A stretch of DNA of 64,000 nt from Streptomyces sp. SS1-1. GTDB taxonomy: Bacteria; Actinomycetota; Actinomycetes; Streptomycetales; Streptomycetaceae. Below, one piece after another: positions 42,512-52,953 of the stretch. Numbering within the stretch: the stretch's first letter is position 1; the number at the start of each line of letters is the position of its first letter. A model generated the notes under the pieces. That model was not told the DNA's origin, did no database searches, and saw only the letters and a list, made by a program, of their open reading frames with translations. The translations under genes and the position numbers were made by a program. The DNA is taken from positions 4,690,501 to 4,754,500 of the forward strand of contig NZ_WBXN01000004.1 in NCBI RefSeq assembly GCF_008973465.1, read 5' to 3'.

Positions 42512-42898
42512 ATGAGCGAGGAGAGCCTTCCGGACGCCGCCCGTCCGCAGCACACGGACGCGCTGCCGGAGTACGCCGAGCGGGTCCTGGAGGTCGCCGA
42601 GCTGATCCCGCCGGGGCGCGTCATGACGTACGGCGACATCGCGGAGTGGCTGGAGGAGGGCGGGCCGCGCCAGGTGGGCCGGGTGATGGCCCTCTACGGC
42701 GGTGCCGTCCCGTGGTGGCGGGTGGTCCGCTCCGACGGCGTCCTGCTGCCCGGTCACGATCTGCGGGCGCTGGAGCACTACCGCGCCGAGGGCACACCGC
42801 TGAAGGAGGCCGGCAGGGCCGCCGGGAACCACCTGCCGCGCCTCGACATGAGACGGGCGCGCTGGGACGGCGGTGGATGCGCACAGGGTCACACCTGA
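42512..42898 (+). CDS. Alkyltransferase-like protein (ATL)
   Basis: The 128-residue protein has the DNA-binding half of O6-alkylguanine-DNA alkyltransferase: a helix-turn-helix (RVMTYGDIAEWL, RQVGRVM) and the active loop. The reactive Cys of PCHRV is replaced, giving PWWRVV at 67-72. ATLs bind O6-alkylguanine, flip it and recruit nucleotide excision repair rather than reversing the lesion. CAGGAT lies 7 nt before the ATG. It precedes the adnA-adnB repair genes. Confidence 0.9.
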   Translation: MSEESLPDAARPQHTDALPEYAERVLEVAELIPPGRVMTYGDIAEWLEEGGPRQVGRVMALYGGAVPWWRVVRSDGVLLPGHDLRALEHYRAEGTPLKEAGRAAGNHLPRLDMRRARWDGGGCAQGHT

Positions 42899-43209
42899 CA
42901 GCTTCCGCCATCGGCGGGCCCGCCGTGTGACGCGTGACGCGTCCCGGGGCAGGAGGGCACGTCCGAGGCATGACGTACGTTCGTGAGGCGAGGGGCACCG
43001 GTGCCAGGAGTGACCCGAGGGATGAAGCGGAAGCCCTGCTTCCGTGGCGTCCCCCGGCGTAGCGTCGGCTGCGCGTGTCCCCCTCACCCCGCGGTCACCG
43101 CACTCCCCGCGCGGAAGGCGGCCGTCCGCGGCCCCGGCCACCGCCTCCCGGCGACGGCGCAGCGCGCCGGCCACGACCCCTTGCACACCCACCAGGACCG
43201 GCGAACCAC
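42899..43209. other. 311 nt gap before adnA
   Basis: I see no gene, hairpin or clear promoter here. Open frames on both strands have no recognisable content, and an in-frame extension of adnA to 43075 looks like low-complexity Arg/Pro shadow coding. Confidence 0.5.
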
Positions 43210-46200
43210 GTGAGCTCCTCTTCCTCCACCAGGCGCCTGTCGCACACACCGGTGCGACAGGGGACCCGTGGCGCTTACCGGTTGGTGCGTACCCCTCCGG
43301 CGCAGGTGGCTCCCCCTCGTCTTGACGCCGCCCAGCGCGCGGTGGTTGACCACACCGGCGGCCCGATGCTCGTCCTCGCGGGACCGGGCACGGGCAAGAC
43401 GACCACGCTCGTCGAGTCGGTGGCGGCCCGCATCGCGCGCGGGGGCGACCCCGAGCGCATCCTCGTGCTGACGTTCAGCCGCAAGGCCGCCGTCGAACTG
43501 CGCGACCGCATGGCCCTGCGCATCGGCGCCGCCCGCGCGCCCCAGGCGACCACCTTCCACTCGTTCTGCTACGCCCTGGTCCGCGCCCACCAGGACCACG
43601 ACCTGTTCGTCGAGCCCCTGCGGCTGCTCTCCGGCCCGGAGCAGGACGTGACCGTCCGCGAGCTGCTCGCCGGCCAGCCCGAACTGGAACGGCTCGGGCT
43701 CGCCCACGTGCGCTGGCCGGACGAGCTGCGCGCCTGCCTCACCACCCGCGGCTTCGCCGACGAGGTCCGCGCGGTCATCGCCCGTAGCCGCGAGCTGGGC
43801 CTCGACCCCGGCGCCCTCGACGCCTTCGCCCGGCGCATCGGCCGCCCCGACTGGCGGGCCGCCGCCTCCTTCCTCGCCGAGTACCTGGACGTCCTCGACC
43901 TCCAGGGCGTCCTCGACTACGCCGAGCTGGTCCACCGCGCGGTCCTGCTCGCCCGGCGGCCCGACGCCGCCGAGGCGCTCGCCGCGCGGTACGACGCCGT
44001 GTACGTCGATGAGTACCAGGACACCGACCCGGCCCAGGTACGGCTGCTGCGCGCCCTCGCCGGCGGCGGCCGCACCCTCGTGGCGTTCGGCGACCCCGAC
44101 CAGTCGATCTACACGTTCCGGGGCGCCGACGTGAACGGCATCCTGGACTTCCCCCACACCTTCCCGCGCGCGGACGGCCGTCCCGCCCCCGTGGAAGTCC
44201 TGCGCACCTCCCGCCGCTCCGGGGCCGCGCTCCTCGCCGCGACCCGGCTGCTGACCCGGCGCATGCCGCTCACCCGGCTCCCGGCCGACAAGGTCCGCGC
44301 CCACCGCGAGCTCGCCGCGGTCCGCGAGGGCGGCCGGGTGGAGGTCCACACGTACCCGACGGCCGGCACCGAACTGGACAACATCGCGGACATCCTGCGC
44401 AGGGCCCACCTGGAGGATGGCGTCCCCTGGAGCGACATGGCCGTCCTGGTGCGCGCCGGCTCCCGCACCATCCCGACCGTCCGCCGCGCCCTCACGGCCG
44501 CCGGGGTGCCCCTGGACATCGACGGCGACGACCTGCCCCTGCGCCACGAGCCCTCCGTCGCGCCCCTGCTGACGGCACTGCGCGCGGTGGCCACGGCGGT
44601 GGCGGGGCAAGGGCGCGCCGAGGAGGGGCAGGGACGCACGGAGGACGGGCCGGCCGAGCCCGGGTCTTCCGTGCTCGCCTCCTCCGGTGACGAGGAGGCA
44701 GCGCCCGCCCCCTCCGGTGACGAGGAGGCCGCGCCCGCCCCCTGCTGGCTCGACACCGAGACCGCCCTGACCCTGCTCACCTCCCCGCTGGCCGGCATGG
44801 ACGCCGCCGATCTGCGCCGCCTCGGGCGGGCCCTGCGGGACGAGGAGCGGGCCGCCGGCAACCCGCTGCCGCCGCCCTCCGACGACCTGCTCGCCCGCGC
44901 CCTGGCCGAGCCCGAGCGGCTGGCCGTGCACGACCCCACCTACGCGCGGGGCGCCCAGCGCCTCGGCGCGCTGCTCCGCACGGCCCGCGAGCGCCTCGCG
45001 GGCGGCGGTACGGCCGAGGAAGCCCTGTGGGACCTGTGGGAGGGCACCCCGTGGCCCTCCCGCCTGGAACGCGCCGCCCGACGCGGCGGCGCCGCCGGAC
45101 GCAACGCCGACCGGGACCTGGACGCCGTGTGCGCCCTGTTCGCGACGGCGGCGCGCGCGGAGGAGCGCACCGGCGGCCGGGGCGCCCTGAACTTCCTCGA
45201 GGAGATCGACGCCGAGGACATCGCCGCCGACACCCTCACCCGGCGGGCCGTACGCCCGGACGCGGTCCGCCTGATGACCGCGCACCGCTCCAAGGGGCTG
45301 GAGTGGCGCCTGGTCGTCGTCGCCGGGGTCCAGGAGGGCCTGTGGCCCGATCTGCGCCGCCGCGGCTCCCTCCTGGAGGCCGACCGGATCGGCCGCGACG
45401 GGCTCGCCGAACCGCTCACCCCCGGCGCGCTGCTCGCCGAGGAGCGCAGGCTGTTCTATGTGGCCGCCACACGCGCGCGTGAGCGGCTCGTCGTCACGGC
45501 CGTCAAGGCCCCCGCCGACGACGGCGACCAGCCCTCGCGCTTCCTGACCGAACTCGGCGTGGAACCCGTCGACGTGACGGGCCGCCCCCGCCGCCCGCTG
45601 TCCGTGGCCGCCCTCGTCGCCGAACTCCGGGCGACGACGGTCGACCCGCGCGCGTCGGAGGCGCTGCGCCGGGCCGCGGCACTCCGCCTGGCCCGGCTGG
45701 CCGCGCTCGCCGACGACGACGGCCGTCCGCTGGTGCCCGCCGCCCACCCCTACCGCTGGTGGGGCATGTTCGAACCCACCGAGTCGAAGGTGCCGCTGCG
45801 CGACCGCGACCAGCCCGTGGTGCTGTCCGGCAGCGCGCTGGACCAGCTGGCGAACACCTGCTCCCTGCAGTGGTTCCTGGGCCGCGAGGTGAAGGCCGAC
45901 GCGCCCGCGACCGTCGCCCAGGGGTTCGGCAACGTGGTGCACGTCCTCGCCGACGAGGTCGCCTCCGGGCACACCCCGGCCGATCTCGCGGTCCTCATGG
46001 AACGGCTCGACTCCGTCTGGAACGCCCTCGCCTTCGACGCCCCGTGGAAGTCCGAGCAGGAGAAGGCCAACGCGCGCGTGGCGCTCGAACGCTTCCTCCG
46101 CTGGCATGTGATGGACCGCGCGGGCCGCACCCCGGTGGCCAGCGAACACGACTTCGACGTGACGCTGGAGGCGGGCGACTTCGAGGTGCGCATCCGCGGC

Positions 46201-46626
46201 CAGATGGACCGCGTCGAGGCCGACGCCGACGGACGCGCCTACGTCGTCGACTTCAAGACCGGCAAGCAGTCCCCCACCGCGGCCGAGGTGGCCCGCCACC
46301 CCCAGCTCGCCGTCTACCAGCTCGCCGTGCGCGAGGGCGCCGTCGACGAGGTCTTCGACGGCGCCCGGCCCGAGCCGGGCGGCGCCGAACTCGTCCAGCT
46401 GCGTCAGGGCGCCGCCCGGCGGGACGGCGGCGACACGCTGCCCAAGGTGCAGGCGCAGCAACCGCTGGACGGCCCGGAGGGAGAGTGGGTCGGCGACCTG
46501 CTGGCCACGGCGGCCGGAAAGGTCCTCGACGAACGGTTCACGCCCACCGCGGGCCAGCACTGCACGCACTGCGCGTTCCGCGCGTCGTGCAGCGCGCGCC
46601 CCGAGGGACGGCACGTGGTCGAGTGA
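43210..46626 (+). CDS. adnA: AdnA: UvrD-like helicase / RecB-like nuclease subunit
   Basis: The 1138-residue protein has a superfamily 1 motor with Walker A GPGTGKTTTL near residue 60, VDEYQDTDP, DPDQSIYTFRG and TAHRSKGLEW. A RecB-family nuclease domain follows with VDFKTGK. Cys884, Cys1118, Cys1121 and Cys1127 (NTCSLQW; CTHCAFRASC) match the four-Cys Fe-S nuclease pattern. With AdnB it forms the actinobacterial end-resection helicase-nuclease. The GTG at 43210 fits the N-terminus; its Shine-Dalgarno is weak. The partner gene follows closely. Confidence 0.93.
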   Translation: MSSSSSTRRLSHTPVRQGTRGAYRLVRTPPAQVAPPRLDAAQRAVVDHTGGPMLVLAGPGTGKTTTLVESVAARIARGGDPERILVLTFSRKAAVELRDRMALRIGAARAPQATTFHSFCYALVRAHQDHDLFVEPLRLLSGPEQDVTVRELLAGQPELERLGLAHVRWPDELRACLTTRGFADEVRAVIARSRELGLDPGALDAFARRIGRPDWRAAASFLAEYLDVLDLQGVLDYAELVHRAVLLARRPDAAEALAARYDAVYVDEYQDTDPAQVRLLRALAGGGRTLVAFGDPDQSIYTFRGADVNGILDFPHTFPRADGRPAPVEVLRTSRRSGAALLAATRLLTRRMPLTRLPADKVRAHRELAAVREGGRVEVHTYPTAGTELDNIADILRRAHLEDGVPWSDMAVLVRAGSRTIPTVRRALTAAGVPLDIDGDDLPLRHEPSVAPLLTALRAVATAVAGQGRAEEGQGRTEDGPAEPGSSVLASSGDEEAAPAPSGDEEAAPAPCWLDTETALTLLTSPLAGMDAADLRRLGRALRDEERAAGNPLPPPSDDLLARALAEPERLAVHDPTYARGAQRLGALLRTARERLAGGGTAEEALWDLWEGTPWPSRLERAARRGGAAGRNADRDLDAVCALFATAARAEERTGGRGALNFLEEIDAEDIAADTLTRRAVRPDAVRLMTAHRSKGLEWRLVVVAGVQEGLWPDLRRRGSLLEADRIGRDGLAEPLTPGALLAEERRLFYVAATRARERLVVTAVKAPADDGDQPSRFLTELGVEPVDVTGRPRRPLSVAALVAELRATTVDPRASEALRRAAALRLARLAALADDDGRPLVPAAHPYRWWGMFEPTESKVPLRDRDQPVVLSGSALDQLANTCSLQWFLGREVKADAPATVAQGFGNVVHVLADEVASGHTPADLAVLMERLDSVWNALAFDAPWKSEQEKANARVALERFLRWHVMDRAGRTPVASEHDFDVTLEAGDFEVRIRGQMDRVEADADGRAYVVDFKTGKQSPTAAEVARHPQLAVYQLAVREGAVDEVFDGARPEPGGAELVQLRQGAARRDGGDTLPKVQAQQPLDGPEGEWVGDLLATAAGKVLDERFTPTAGQHCTHCAFRASCSARPEGRHVVE

Positions 46627-46749
46627 CCGGTCCGGCGCGCCCCGATCACCGGCGTGACGGATCGCACCACCCGCTCCGACCTGCGCTTCCTCCGCCCCGA
46701 AGGACCGATCCGGCACGCGCTGTCAGTGGCCGCCGCTAGCCTTCCTCAG

Positions 46750-49700
46750 GTGCCCGCCCGTATCACCGACCCCGAGCAGCTCAAAGAGCTCCTCGGCATC
46801 CCGTTCACCCCGGAGCAGACGGCCTGCATCACCGCGCCGCCCGCCCCGCAGGTGATCGTGGCCGGCGCCGGATCGGGCAAGACGACGGTCATGGCGGCCC
46901 GCGTGGTGTGGCTGGTCGGCACCGGCCAGGTCGCGCCGGAGCAGGTCCTCGGCCTGACCTTCACCAACAAGGCGGCCGGCGAGCTCGCCGAACGCGTCCG
47001 CAAGGCCCTCGTCCGGGCCGGGGTCACCGACCCCGACGCCATCGACCCGGACCGCCCGCCGGGCGAACCGGTGATCTCCACGTACCACGCGTTCGCGGGC
47101 CGCCTGCTGACCGACCACGGCCTGCGCATCGGCCTCGAACCGACGTCCCGGCTGCTCGCGGACGCCACCCGCTACCAGCTCGCCGCGCGCGTGCTGCGCG
47201 AGGCACCCGGCCCCTACCCGGCCCTCACCCGCTCCTTCGCCGACCTCGTCAGCGACCTGCTCGCCCTCGACGCCGAACTCTCCGAGCACCTCGTGCGCCC
47301 CGAGGCGCTGCGCGCCCACGACGCCCAGTTGCTGCTCACCCTCCAGGGCGTCAAACTCAGCAACGGCGATCTGCGCAAGGTCCCCGAGGCCGCCGCCGCG
47401 CGCCGCGAACTCGCCGACCTCGTCGTCCGCTACCGCGCCGCCAAACGCGAACGGGACCTGCTCGACTTCGGCGACCAGATCGCCCTGTCCGCGCGCCTGG
47501 CACAGATGCCCGAGGTCGGCCGCGTCCTGCGCGACGAGTTCCGGGTCGTCCTCCTCGACGAGTACCAGGACACGTCCGTCGCCCAGCGCGTCCTCCTCGC
47601 CGGACTGTTCGGCGACGGCACCGGCCACCCGGTGACCGCCGTGGGCGACCCCTGCCAGGCGATCTACGGCTGGCGCGGCGCCTCCGTCGCCAACCTCGAC
47701 GACTTCCCCGAGCACTTCGCCCACGCCGACGGCCGCCCCGCCACCCGCCAGGCCCTCAGCGAGAACCGCCGCAGCGGCGGCCGCCTCCTCGACCTCGCCA
47801 ACGGCCTCGCAAAGCCCCTGCGCGCCCTCCACGCGGGCGTGGAGGCCCTGCGCCCCGCCCCCGGAGCCGAGCGCGACGGCATCGTGCGCTGCGCCCTCCT
47901 CGCCACCCACGCCGAGGAGCTCGACTGGATCGCCGACTCCATCGCCCACCTGGTGAACACCGGCAAGGCGCCCGGCGAGATCGCCGTCCTGTGCCGTACG
48001 GCGACCGACTTCGCGGAGATCCAGGCAGCGCTCGTCGCGCGGGACGTCCCCGTCGAGGTGGTCGGCCTGTCCGGCCTGCTCCACCTGCCCGAGATCGCCG
48101 ACCTGGTCGCCGTCTGCGAGGTCCTCCAGGACCCCGGCGCCAACGCCTCCCTGGTCCGGCTGCTCACCGGCCCGCGCTGGCGCATCGGCCCACGCGACCT
48201 CGCCCTGCTGGGCCGGCGCGCCCGCCTGCTGGTCTCCCACGCGCGCGTGGACGGCGACGACGACCCCGACCGCCGTCTCGCCGAGGCCGTCGAGGGCATC
48301 GACCCGGCCGAGGTGATCTCCCTCGCGGACGCCCTCGACACCTTCCTGGAGACGCCCCTGGACGGTGCCGGGGACGACGACGGGCTGCCGTTCTCGCCGG
48401 ACGCGCGCGTGCGCTTCGCCCGCCTGGCCGCCGAGCTGCGCGACCTGCGCCGCTCCCTGTCCGACCCGCTCATGGACGTCCTGCACCGCGTCCTCGCCGT
48501 CACCGGCCTCGAGGTCGAGCTGTCGGCCTCCCCGCACGCGCTGGCCGCCCGGCGCCGCGAGACCCTGTCCAACTTCCTCGACATCGCCGCCTCCTTCGCG
48601 GCCGGCGACCACGAGGCCTCCCTGCTCGCCTTCCTGGCCTTCCTGCGCACCGCCGCCCAGTACGAGAAGGGCCTCGACAACGCCCTGCCGGGCGGCGACA
48701 ACACCGTCAAGGTGCTCACCGCGCACAAGTCCAAGGGCCTGGAGTGGGACGTCGTCGCCGTCCCCGGCCTGGTCACCGGCACCTTCCCCAGCACCCAGGG
48801 CCGCGAGAAGTGGACCGCGCAGGGCAAGGTCCTCCCGCACGAGCTGCGGGGCGACGCCGACACGCTCCCCGACGTCGGCTCCTGGGACTCCCGGGGCCTC
48901 AAGGCGTTCCACGAGGCCATGAAGGAGCACCAGCACACCGAGGAGCTGCGCCTCGGCTACGTCACCTTCACCCGGCCCCGCTCGCTGCTCCTCGGCTCCG
49001 GCCACTGGTGGGGTCCCAGCCAGAAGAAGCCGCGCGGGCCCTCCGACTTCCTGCTGGCCCTCCACGACCACTGCGCGGCCGGGCACGGCGAGATCGAGGT
49101 GTGGGCCGACGAACCGGCCGACGGCGCGGAGAACCCGGCCCTGCTCCGGGAGGGCGCCGAGCACGCCTGGCCCCTGCCCCTGGACGAGACCGCCCTGGCC
49201 CGGCGCCGCGCGGCCGCCGAGACGGTCCTCGCGCACCTGGAGCGGCTGGCGTCCCAGGACGACCCCGTCGCGACGCACGACCCCGACACCTACGACGACC
49301 CCGACTGGCCGCCCCCGCCGGACGAGGACGACGACCCCGCGTACGGTCGCGAGGACGACGCCCCCGGCGCATCCGGCCTCTGGGACGACGCCCCCCTCGA
49401 CGAGGCGCCTTTCGAGGACGACGCCTACGACGACGCCCTCTACGACGACACCCCGCGCGAGGACGCCGTCCCGCACGAGCGAACCCCCGACGAGACCGCC
49501 CTCGACCCGACCGCCGACCACGGACGCCCCCGCGACCCGGAGCCCCCCGCGCGCCCGTCCATCCCGCACCAGGCGGCGCCACCGCGCACCCGCACGCCGG
49601 ACGCCGACCACCTCACCCCGGAGGAGGCCCGCACCCTCGCCTCCTGGGACCGTGATCTCGACGCCCTCACCGGCGAGCTGCTGCGCGCCCGCGCGAGCGT

Positions 49701-50355
49701 CACGGACGTACCACTGCCCGCGTCCCTGACCGCGTCCCAGCTGATGCGGCTGGCCGCCGACCCCGACGGGTTCGCGCAGGAACTCGCGCGCCCCATGCCG
49801 CGCCCCCCACAACCCGCCGCACGCCGAGGCACCCGGTTCCACGCATGGGTGGAAGCCCGCTTCGAAGAGTTGACGCTGCCGATGCTGGAGCCCGACGAGC
49901 TGCCCGGCAGCGAGGCGGAGATCGCCGACGAACGCGACCTGGAGGCCCTCAAAGAGGCCTTCGAGCGCACGGAGTACGCGCACCGCACGCCGTACCGGGT
50001 GGAGGCCCCGTTCCAGCTCGCGATCGCCGGCCGGGTCGTGCGCGGTCGTATCGACGCCCTGTACCGCAACGGCGAGGGCGACGGGGTGACGTACGAGATC
50101 GTCGACTGGAAGACCAACCGCGCCCGCACCGCCGACCCCCTCCAGCTCGCCCTGTACCGGCTCGCCTGGGCCGAGCAGCAGGGCGTCCCGCTGGAGTCGG
50201 TCGACGCCGTCTTCCTGTACGTCCGCAGCGGCGAGGTCGTACGCCCGGACGGCCTGCCGGACCGCTCGGCGCTGGAACGCCTGCTCACCGGCGAGCCCGC
50301 CGGGGAGACGGAGTGTGAGGAACCGCCCAATCAGGATGTCGGCTCAGGCCGATAG
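46750..50355 (+). CDS. adnB: AdnB: UvrD-like helicase / RecB-like nuclease subunit
   Basis: The 1201-residue protein has motor motifs VAGAGSGKTTVM, LDEYQDTSV, DPCQAIYGWRG and TAHKSKGLEWD. A nuclease domain has RGTRFHAWVE and IVDWKTNRA. It lacks the C-terminal Fe-S Cys cluster seen in AdnA. An acidic low-complexity linker at about residues 838-960 (many DD and DDP units) separates motor and nuclease. I take the GTG at 46750, which has TAGCCT 7 nt upstream and fits the family N-terminus; GTG 46654 is the alternative. It lies 10 nt before the M20 peptidase gene. Confidence 0.92.
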   Translation: MPARITDPEQLKELLGIPFTPEQTACITAPPAPQVIVAGAGSGKTTVMAARVVWLVGTGQVAPEQVLGLTFTNKAAGELAERVRKALVRAGVTDPDAIDPDRPPGEPVISTYHAFAGRLLTDHGLRIGLEPTSRLLADATRYQLAARVLREAPGPYPALTRSFADLVSDLLALDAELSEHLVRPEALRAHDAQLLLTLQGVKLSNGDLRKVPEAAAARRELADLVVRYRAAKRERDLLDFGDQIALSARLAQMPEVGRVLRDEFRVVLLDEYQDTSVAQRVLLAGLFGDGTGHPVTAVGDPCQAIYGWRGASVANLDDFPEHFAHADGRPATRQALSENRRSGGRLLDLANGLAKPLRALHAGVEALRPAPGAERDGIVRCALLATHAEELDWIADSIAHLVNTGKAPGEIAVLCRTATDFAEIQAALVARDVPVEVVGLSGLLHLPEIADLVAVCEVLQDPGANASLVRLLTGPRWRIGPRDLALLGRRARLLVSHARVDGDDDPDRRLAEAVEGIDPAEVISLADALDTFLETPLDGAGDDDGLPFSPDARVRFARLAAELRDLRRSLSDPLMDVLHRVLAVTGLEVELSASPHALAARRRETLSNFLDIAASFAAGDHEASLLAFLAFLRTAAQYEKGLDNALPGGDNTVKVLTAHKSKGLEWDVVAVPGLVTGTFPSTQGREKWTAQGKVLPHELRGDADTLPDVGSWDSRGLKAFHEAMKEHQHTEELRLGYVTFTRPRSLLLGSGHWWGPSQKKPRGPSDFLLALHDHCAAGHGEIEVWADEPADGAENPALLREGAEHAWPLPLDETALARRRAAAETVLAHLERLASQDDPVATHDPDTYDDPDWPPPPDEDDDPAYGREDDAPGASGLWDDAPLDEAPFEDDAYDDALYDDTPREDAVPHERTPDETALDPTADHGRPRDPEPPARPSIPHQAAPPRTRTPDADHLTPEEARTLASWDRDLDALTGELLRARASVTDVPLPASLTASQLMRLAADPDGFAQELARPMPRPPQPAARRGTRFHAWVEARFEELTLPMLEPDELPGSEAEIADERDLEALKEAFERTEYAHRTPYRVEAPFQLAIAGRVVRGRIDALYRNGEGDGVTYEIVDWKTNRARTADPLQLALYRLAWAEQQGVPLESVDAVFLYVRSGEVVRPDGLPDRSALERLLTGEPAGETECEEPPNQDVGSGR

Positions 50356-50365
50356 GCTCGGGAGT

Positions 50366-51769
50366 ATGAGCCAGACCCCGGACGACGCTGTCCGTACGTA
50401 CATCGAACAGCACAGCACCGCCTTCCTCGACGATCTCGCGGAATGGCTGCGCATCCCGTCCGTCTCGGCTCAGCCCGCACACGCGCCCGACGTCCGCCGC
50501 AGCGCCGACTGGCTCGCCGCCAAGCTGCTGGAGACCGGCTTCCCGACGGTCGAGGTCTGGCCCACGCCCGGCGCGCCCGCCGTCTTCGCGCACTGGCCCT
50601 CCGGCGACCCCGAGGCGCCGACGGTCCTCGTCTACGGGCACCACGACGTGCAGCCCGCCGCCCGCGAGGACGGCTGGGACAGCGAGCCCTTCGAGCCCGT
50701 CGTCCGCGACGGACGGCTGTACGCGCGCGGGGCCGCCGACGACAAGGGCCAGGTGTTCTTCCACACACTCGGCGTCCGGGCCCACCTCGCCACGACCGGG
50801 CGTACCGCCCCCGCCGTCAACCTCAAGCTGCTGATCGAGGGCGAGGAGGAGTCCGGCTCCCCGCACTTCCGTGCCCTGGCCGAGGAGCGCGCCGACCGGC
50901 TCGCCGCCGACGCCGTGATCGTCTCCGACACAGGCATGTGGGCCGAGGACACCCCCACCGTGTGCACGGGCATGCGCGGCCTCGCCGAGTGCGAGATCCG
51001 CCTGTACGGCCCCGACCAGGACATCCACTCCGGCTCGTTCGGCGGCGCCGTCCCGAACCCGGCGACCACCGTCGCCCGCCTGGTCGCCGCCCTCCACGAC
51101 GACCACGCGCGCGTGGCGATCCCCGGCTTCTACGACGGGGTCGTCGAGCTCACCGACCGCGAGCGCGAACTCTTCGCCGAGCTGCCGTTCGACGAGGCGC
51201 GATGGCTGCGCACCGCCAGATCGCACGCCACCCACGGCGAGGCCGGCCACACCACGCTCGAACGCGTCTGGGCCCGCCCCACCGCCGAGGTCAACGGGAT
51301 CGGCGGGGGCTACCAGGGCCCCGGCAGCAAGACGATCATCCCGTCGTCCGCCATGGTGAAGCTGTCCTTCCGGCTGGTCGCCGGACAGGACCCGGACCAC
51401 ATCGAGAAGGCCGTCCGCGCGTGGGCAGCCGAGCAGGTGCCCGCGGGGATCCGCTGCGAGATCACCTTCAGCGGGGCCACCCGCCCGTGCCTGACGCCGC
51501 TCGACCACCCGGCGCTCCAGTCCGTGGTCCGCGCCATGGGCCGCGCCTTCGAGAAGCCCGTCCGCTTCACACGTGAGGGCGGCTCCGGGCCTGCCGCCGA
51601 CCTTCAGGACGTGCTCGGCGCGCCCGTCCTCTTCCTCGGCATCTCCGTCCCTTCCGACGGCTGGCACGCCCCGAACGAGAAGGTCGAGCTCGACCTGCTC
51701 CTCAAGGGCGTCGAGACCACCGCCCACCTCTGGGGCGACCTCGCCGCGCACTGGCGTCATGCGCCCTGA
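50366..51769 (+). CDS. M20-family dipeptidase/carboxypeptidase
   Basis: The 467-residue protein has M20 metal-site motifs VLVYGHHDVQP, RGAADDKGQ and EGEEESGSP. It also carries the dimerisation lid and a late His-type region (GGSGPAADLQDV). It hydrolyses dipeptides or related amides with two zinc ions in the cytoplasm. The ATG at 50366 has GGAG close by and TAGGCT at 7 nt, where the TAG is also the adnB stop. It could be read from the adn operon or from its own leaderless promoter. Confidence 0.92.
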   Translation: MSQTPDDAVRTYIEQHSTAFLDDLAEWLRIPSVSAQPAHAPDVRRSADWLAAKLLETGFPTVEVWPTPGAPAVFAHWPSGDPEAPTVLVYGHHDVQPAAREDGWDSEPFEPVVRDGRLYARGAADDKGQVFFHTLGVRAHLATTGRTAPAVNLKLLIEGEEESGSPHFRALAEERADRLAADAVIVSDTGMWAEDTPTVCTGMRGLAECEIRLYGPDQDIHSGSFGGAVPNPATTVARLVAALHDDHARVAIPGFYDGVVELTDRERELFAELPFDEARWLRTARSHATHGEAGHTTLERVWARPTAEVNGIGGGYQGPGSKTIIPSSAMVKLSFRLVAGQDPDHIEKAVRAWAAEQVPAGIRCEITFSGATRPCLTPLDHPALQSVVRAMGRAFEKPVRFTREGGSGPAADLQDVLGAPVLFLGISVPSDGWHAPNEKVELDLLLKGVETTAHLWGDLAAHWRHAP

Positions 51770-51922
51770 CGCACCGCCCCACCTGGAGCGGCCTCGCGCG
51801 CGGCACACTGGAGACGCCGCCTCACAGCGCCGCGCGCTGCCGCCCCCGGTCACCTCCTGTCCCACGTCCCGCCGATCCACCCGCCGAAGCACACCGTTCC
51901 ACTGGGGGAGTTGGAAGCACCC

Positions 51923-52864
51923 GTGACCACCTCGACCGACCACACCGCCGACCGACCCGTCTCGCTCACCGCCCCGAGCGGCATCGACCGCGCCGCCCAC
52001 CACCGGCTCGACGAGGCCTGGCTCGCGGCGGCGTGGAGTCACCCCACGACCCGCTGCTTCGTGGTCTCCGGAGGCCAGGTCCTGATCGACGAGGCACCGG
52101 ACGGACGTACCGAACTCGTCATGACCCCCTCGTTCGAGGCACCCCTCACCGAGGCGCACCGCTACTTCCTCGGCATCGACGAGGACGGCGTCAGCTACTT
52201 CGCCCTGCAGAAGGACGCCCTGCCCGGCCGTATCGACCAGTCCGCGCGACCGGCGGGCCTGCGCGAGGCCGGACTGCTGCTGTCGCCGCGCGACGCGGGC
52301 CTGATGGTGCACGCCGTCGGCCTGGAGAACTGGCAGCGCACCCACCGCTTCTGCTCCCGCTGCGGGGAGCGCACCGTCATCGCCGCCGCCGGGCACATCC
52401 GCCGCTGCCCCGCCTGCGGCGCCGAGCACTACCCGCGCACCGACCCAGCCGTGATCATGGCCGTCACCGACGAGGAGGACCGCATCCTCCTCGGCCGCCA
52501 GGTGCACTGGCCCGAGGGCCGCTTCTCCACGCTCGCGGGCTTCGTCGAGCCGGGGGAGTCCATCGAGCAGGCCGTGCGGCGCGAGGTCTTCGAGGAGGCC
52601 GGCATCACCGTCGGCGAGGTCGAGTACGTGGCCAGCCAGCCCTGGCCCTTCCCGTCCAGCCTCATGCTCGGCTTCATGGCCCGTGCCACCTCCTTCGACA
52701 TCCAGGTCGACGGCGACGAGATCCACGAGGCCCGCTGGTTCTCCCGGGACGACCTGCGCGCGGCCTTCGAGTCGGGCGAGGTCCTGCCGCCCTACGGCAT
52801 CTCGATCGCGGCCCGGCTGATCGAGCTCTGGTACGGCAAGCAGCTGCCGACGCGCGGCGTCTGA
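51923..52864 (+). CDS. nudC: NudC-type NAD(H)/NAD-RNA pyrophosphatase
   Basis: The 313-residue Nudix protein has a zinc ribbon (CSRCGERTV and CPACGAEHYPR). The complete Nudix box is GFVEPGESIEQAVRREVFEE. The NudC-specific SQPWPFPSSLMLGF motif lies after it. It splits NADH, and can remove NAD caps from RNA in characterised homologues. The GTG at 51923 is supported by GGAA 6 nt upstream. A strong bidirectional hairpin follows. Confidence 0.94.
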   Translation: MTTSTDHTADRPVSLTAPSGIDRAAHHRLDEAWLAAAWSHPTTRCFVVSGGQVLIDEAPDGRTELVMTPSFEAPLTEAHRYFLGIDEDGVSYFALQKDALPGRIDQSARPAGLREAGLLLSPRDAGLMVHAVGLENWQRTHRFCSRCGERTVIAAAGHIRRCPACGAEHYPRTDPAVIMAVTDEEDRILLGRQVHWPEGRFSTLAGFVEPGESIEQAVRREVFEEAGITVGEVEYVASQPWPFPSSLMLGFMARATSFDIQVDGDEIHEARWFSRDDLRAAFESGEVLPPYGISIAARLIELWYGKQLPTRGV

Positions 52865-52891
52865 CCCGCGCGGAAGCGCACGGACGCAGAC

Positions 52892-52931
52892 GAAGAGGGT
52901 GGCGGCCCGGTCAGGGGCCGCCACCCTCTTC
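52892..52931. terminator. Bidirectional terminator between nudC and mrx1
   Basis: GAAGAGGGTGGCGGCCC and its exact complement form a 17 bp stem between two convergent genes. Confidence 0.88.
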
Positions 52932-52953
52932 GCAGCTCTGGCTGAGGGGTGTC

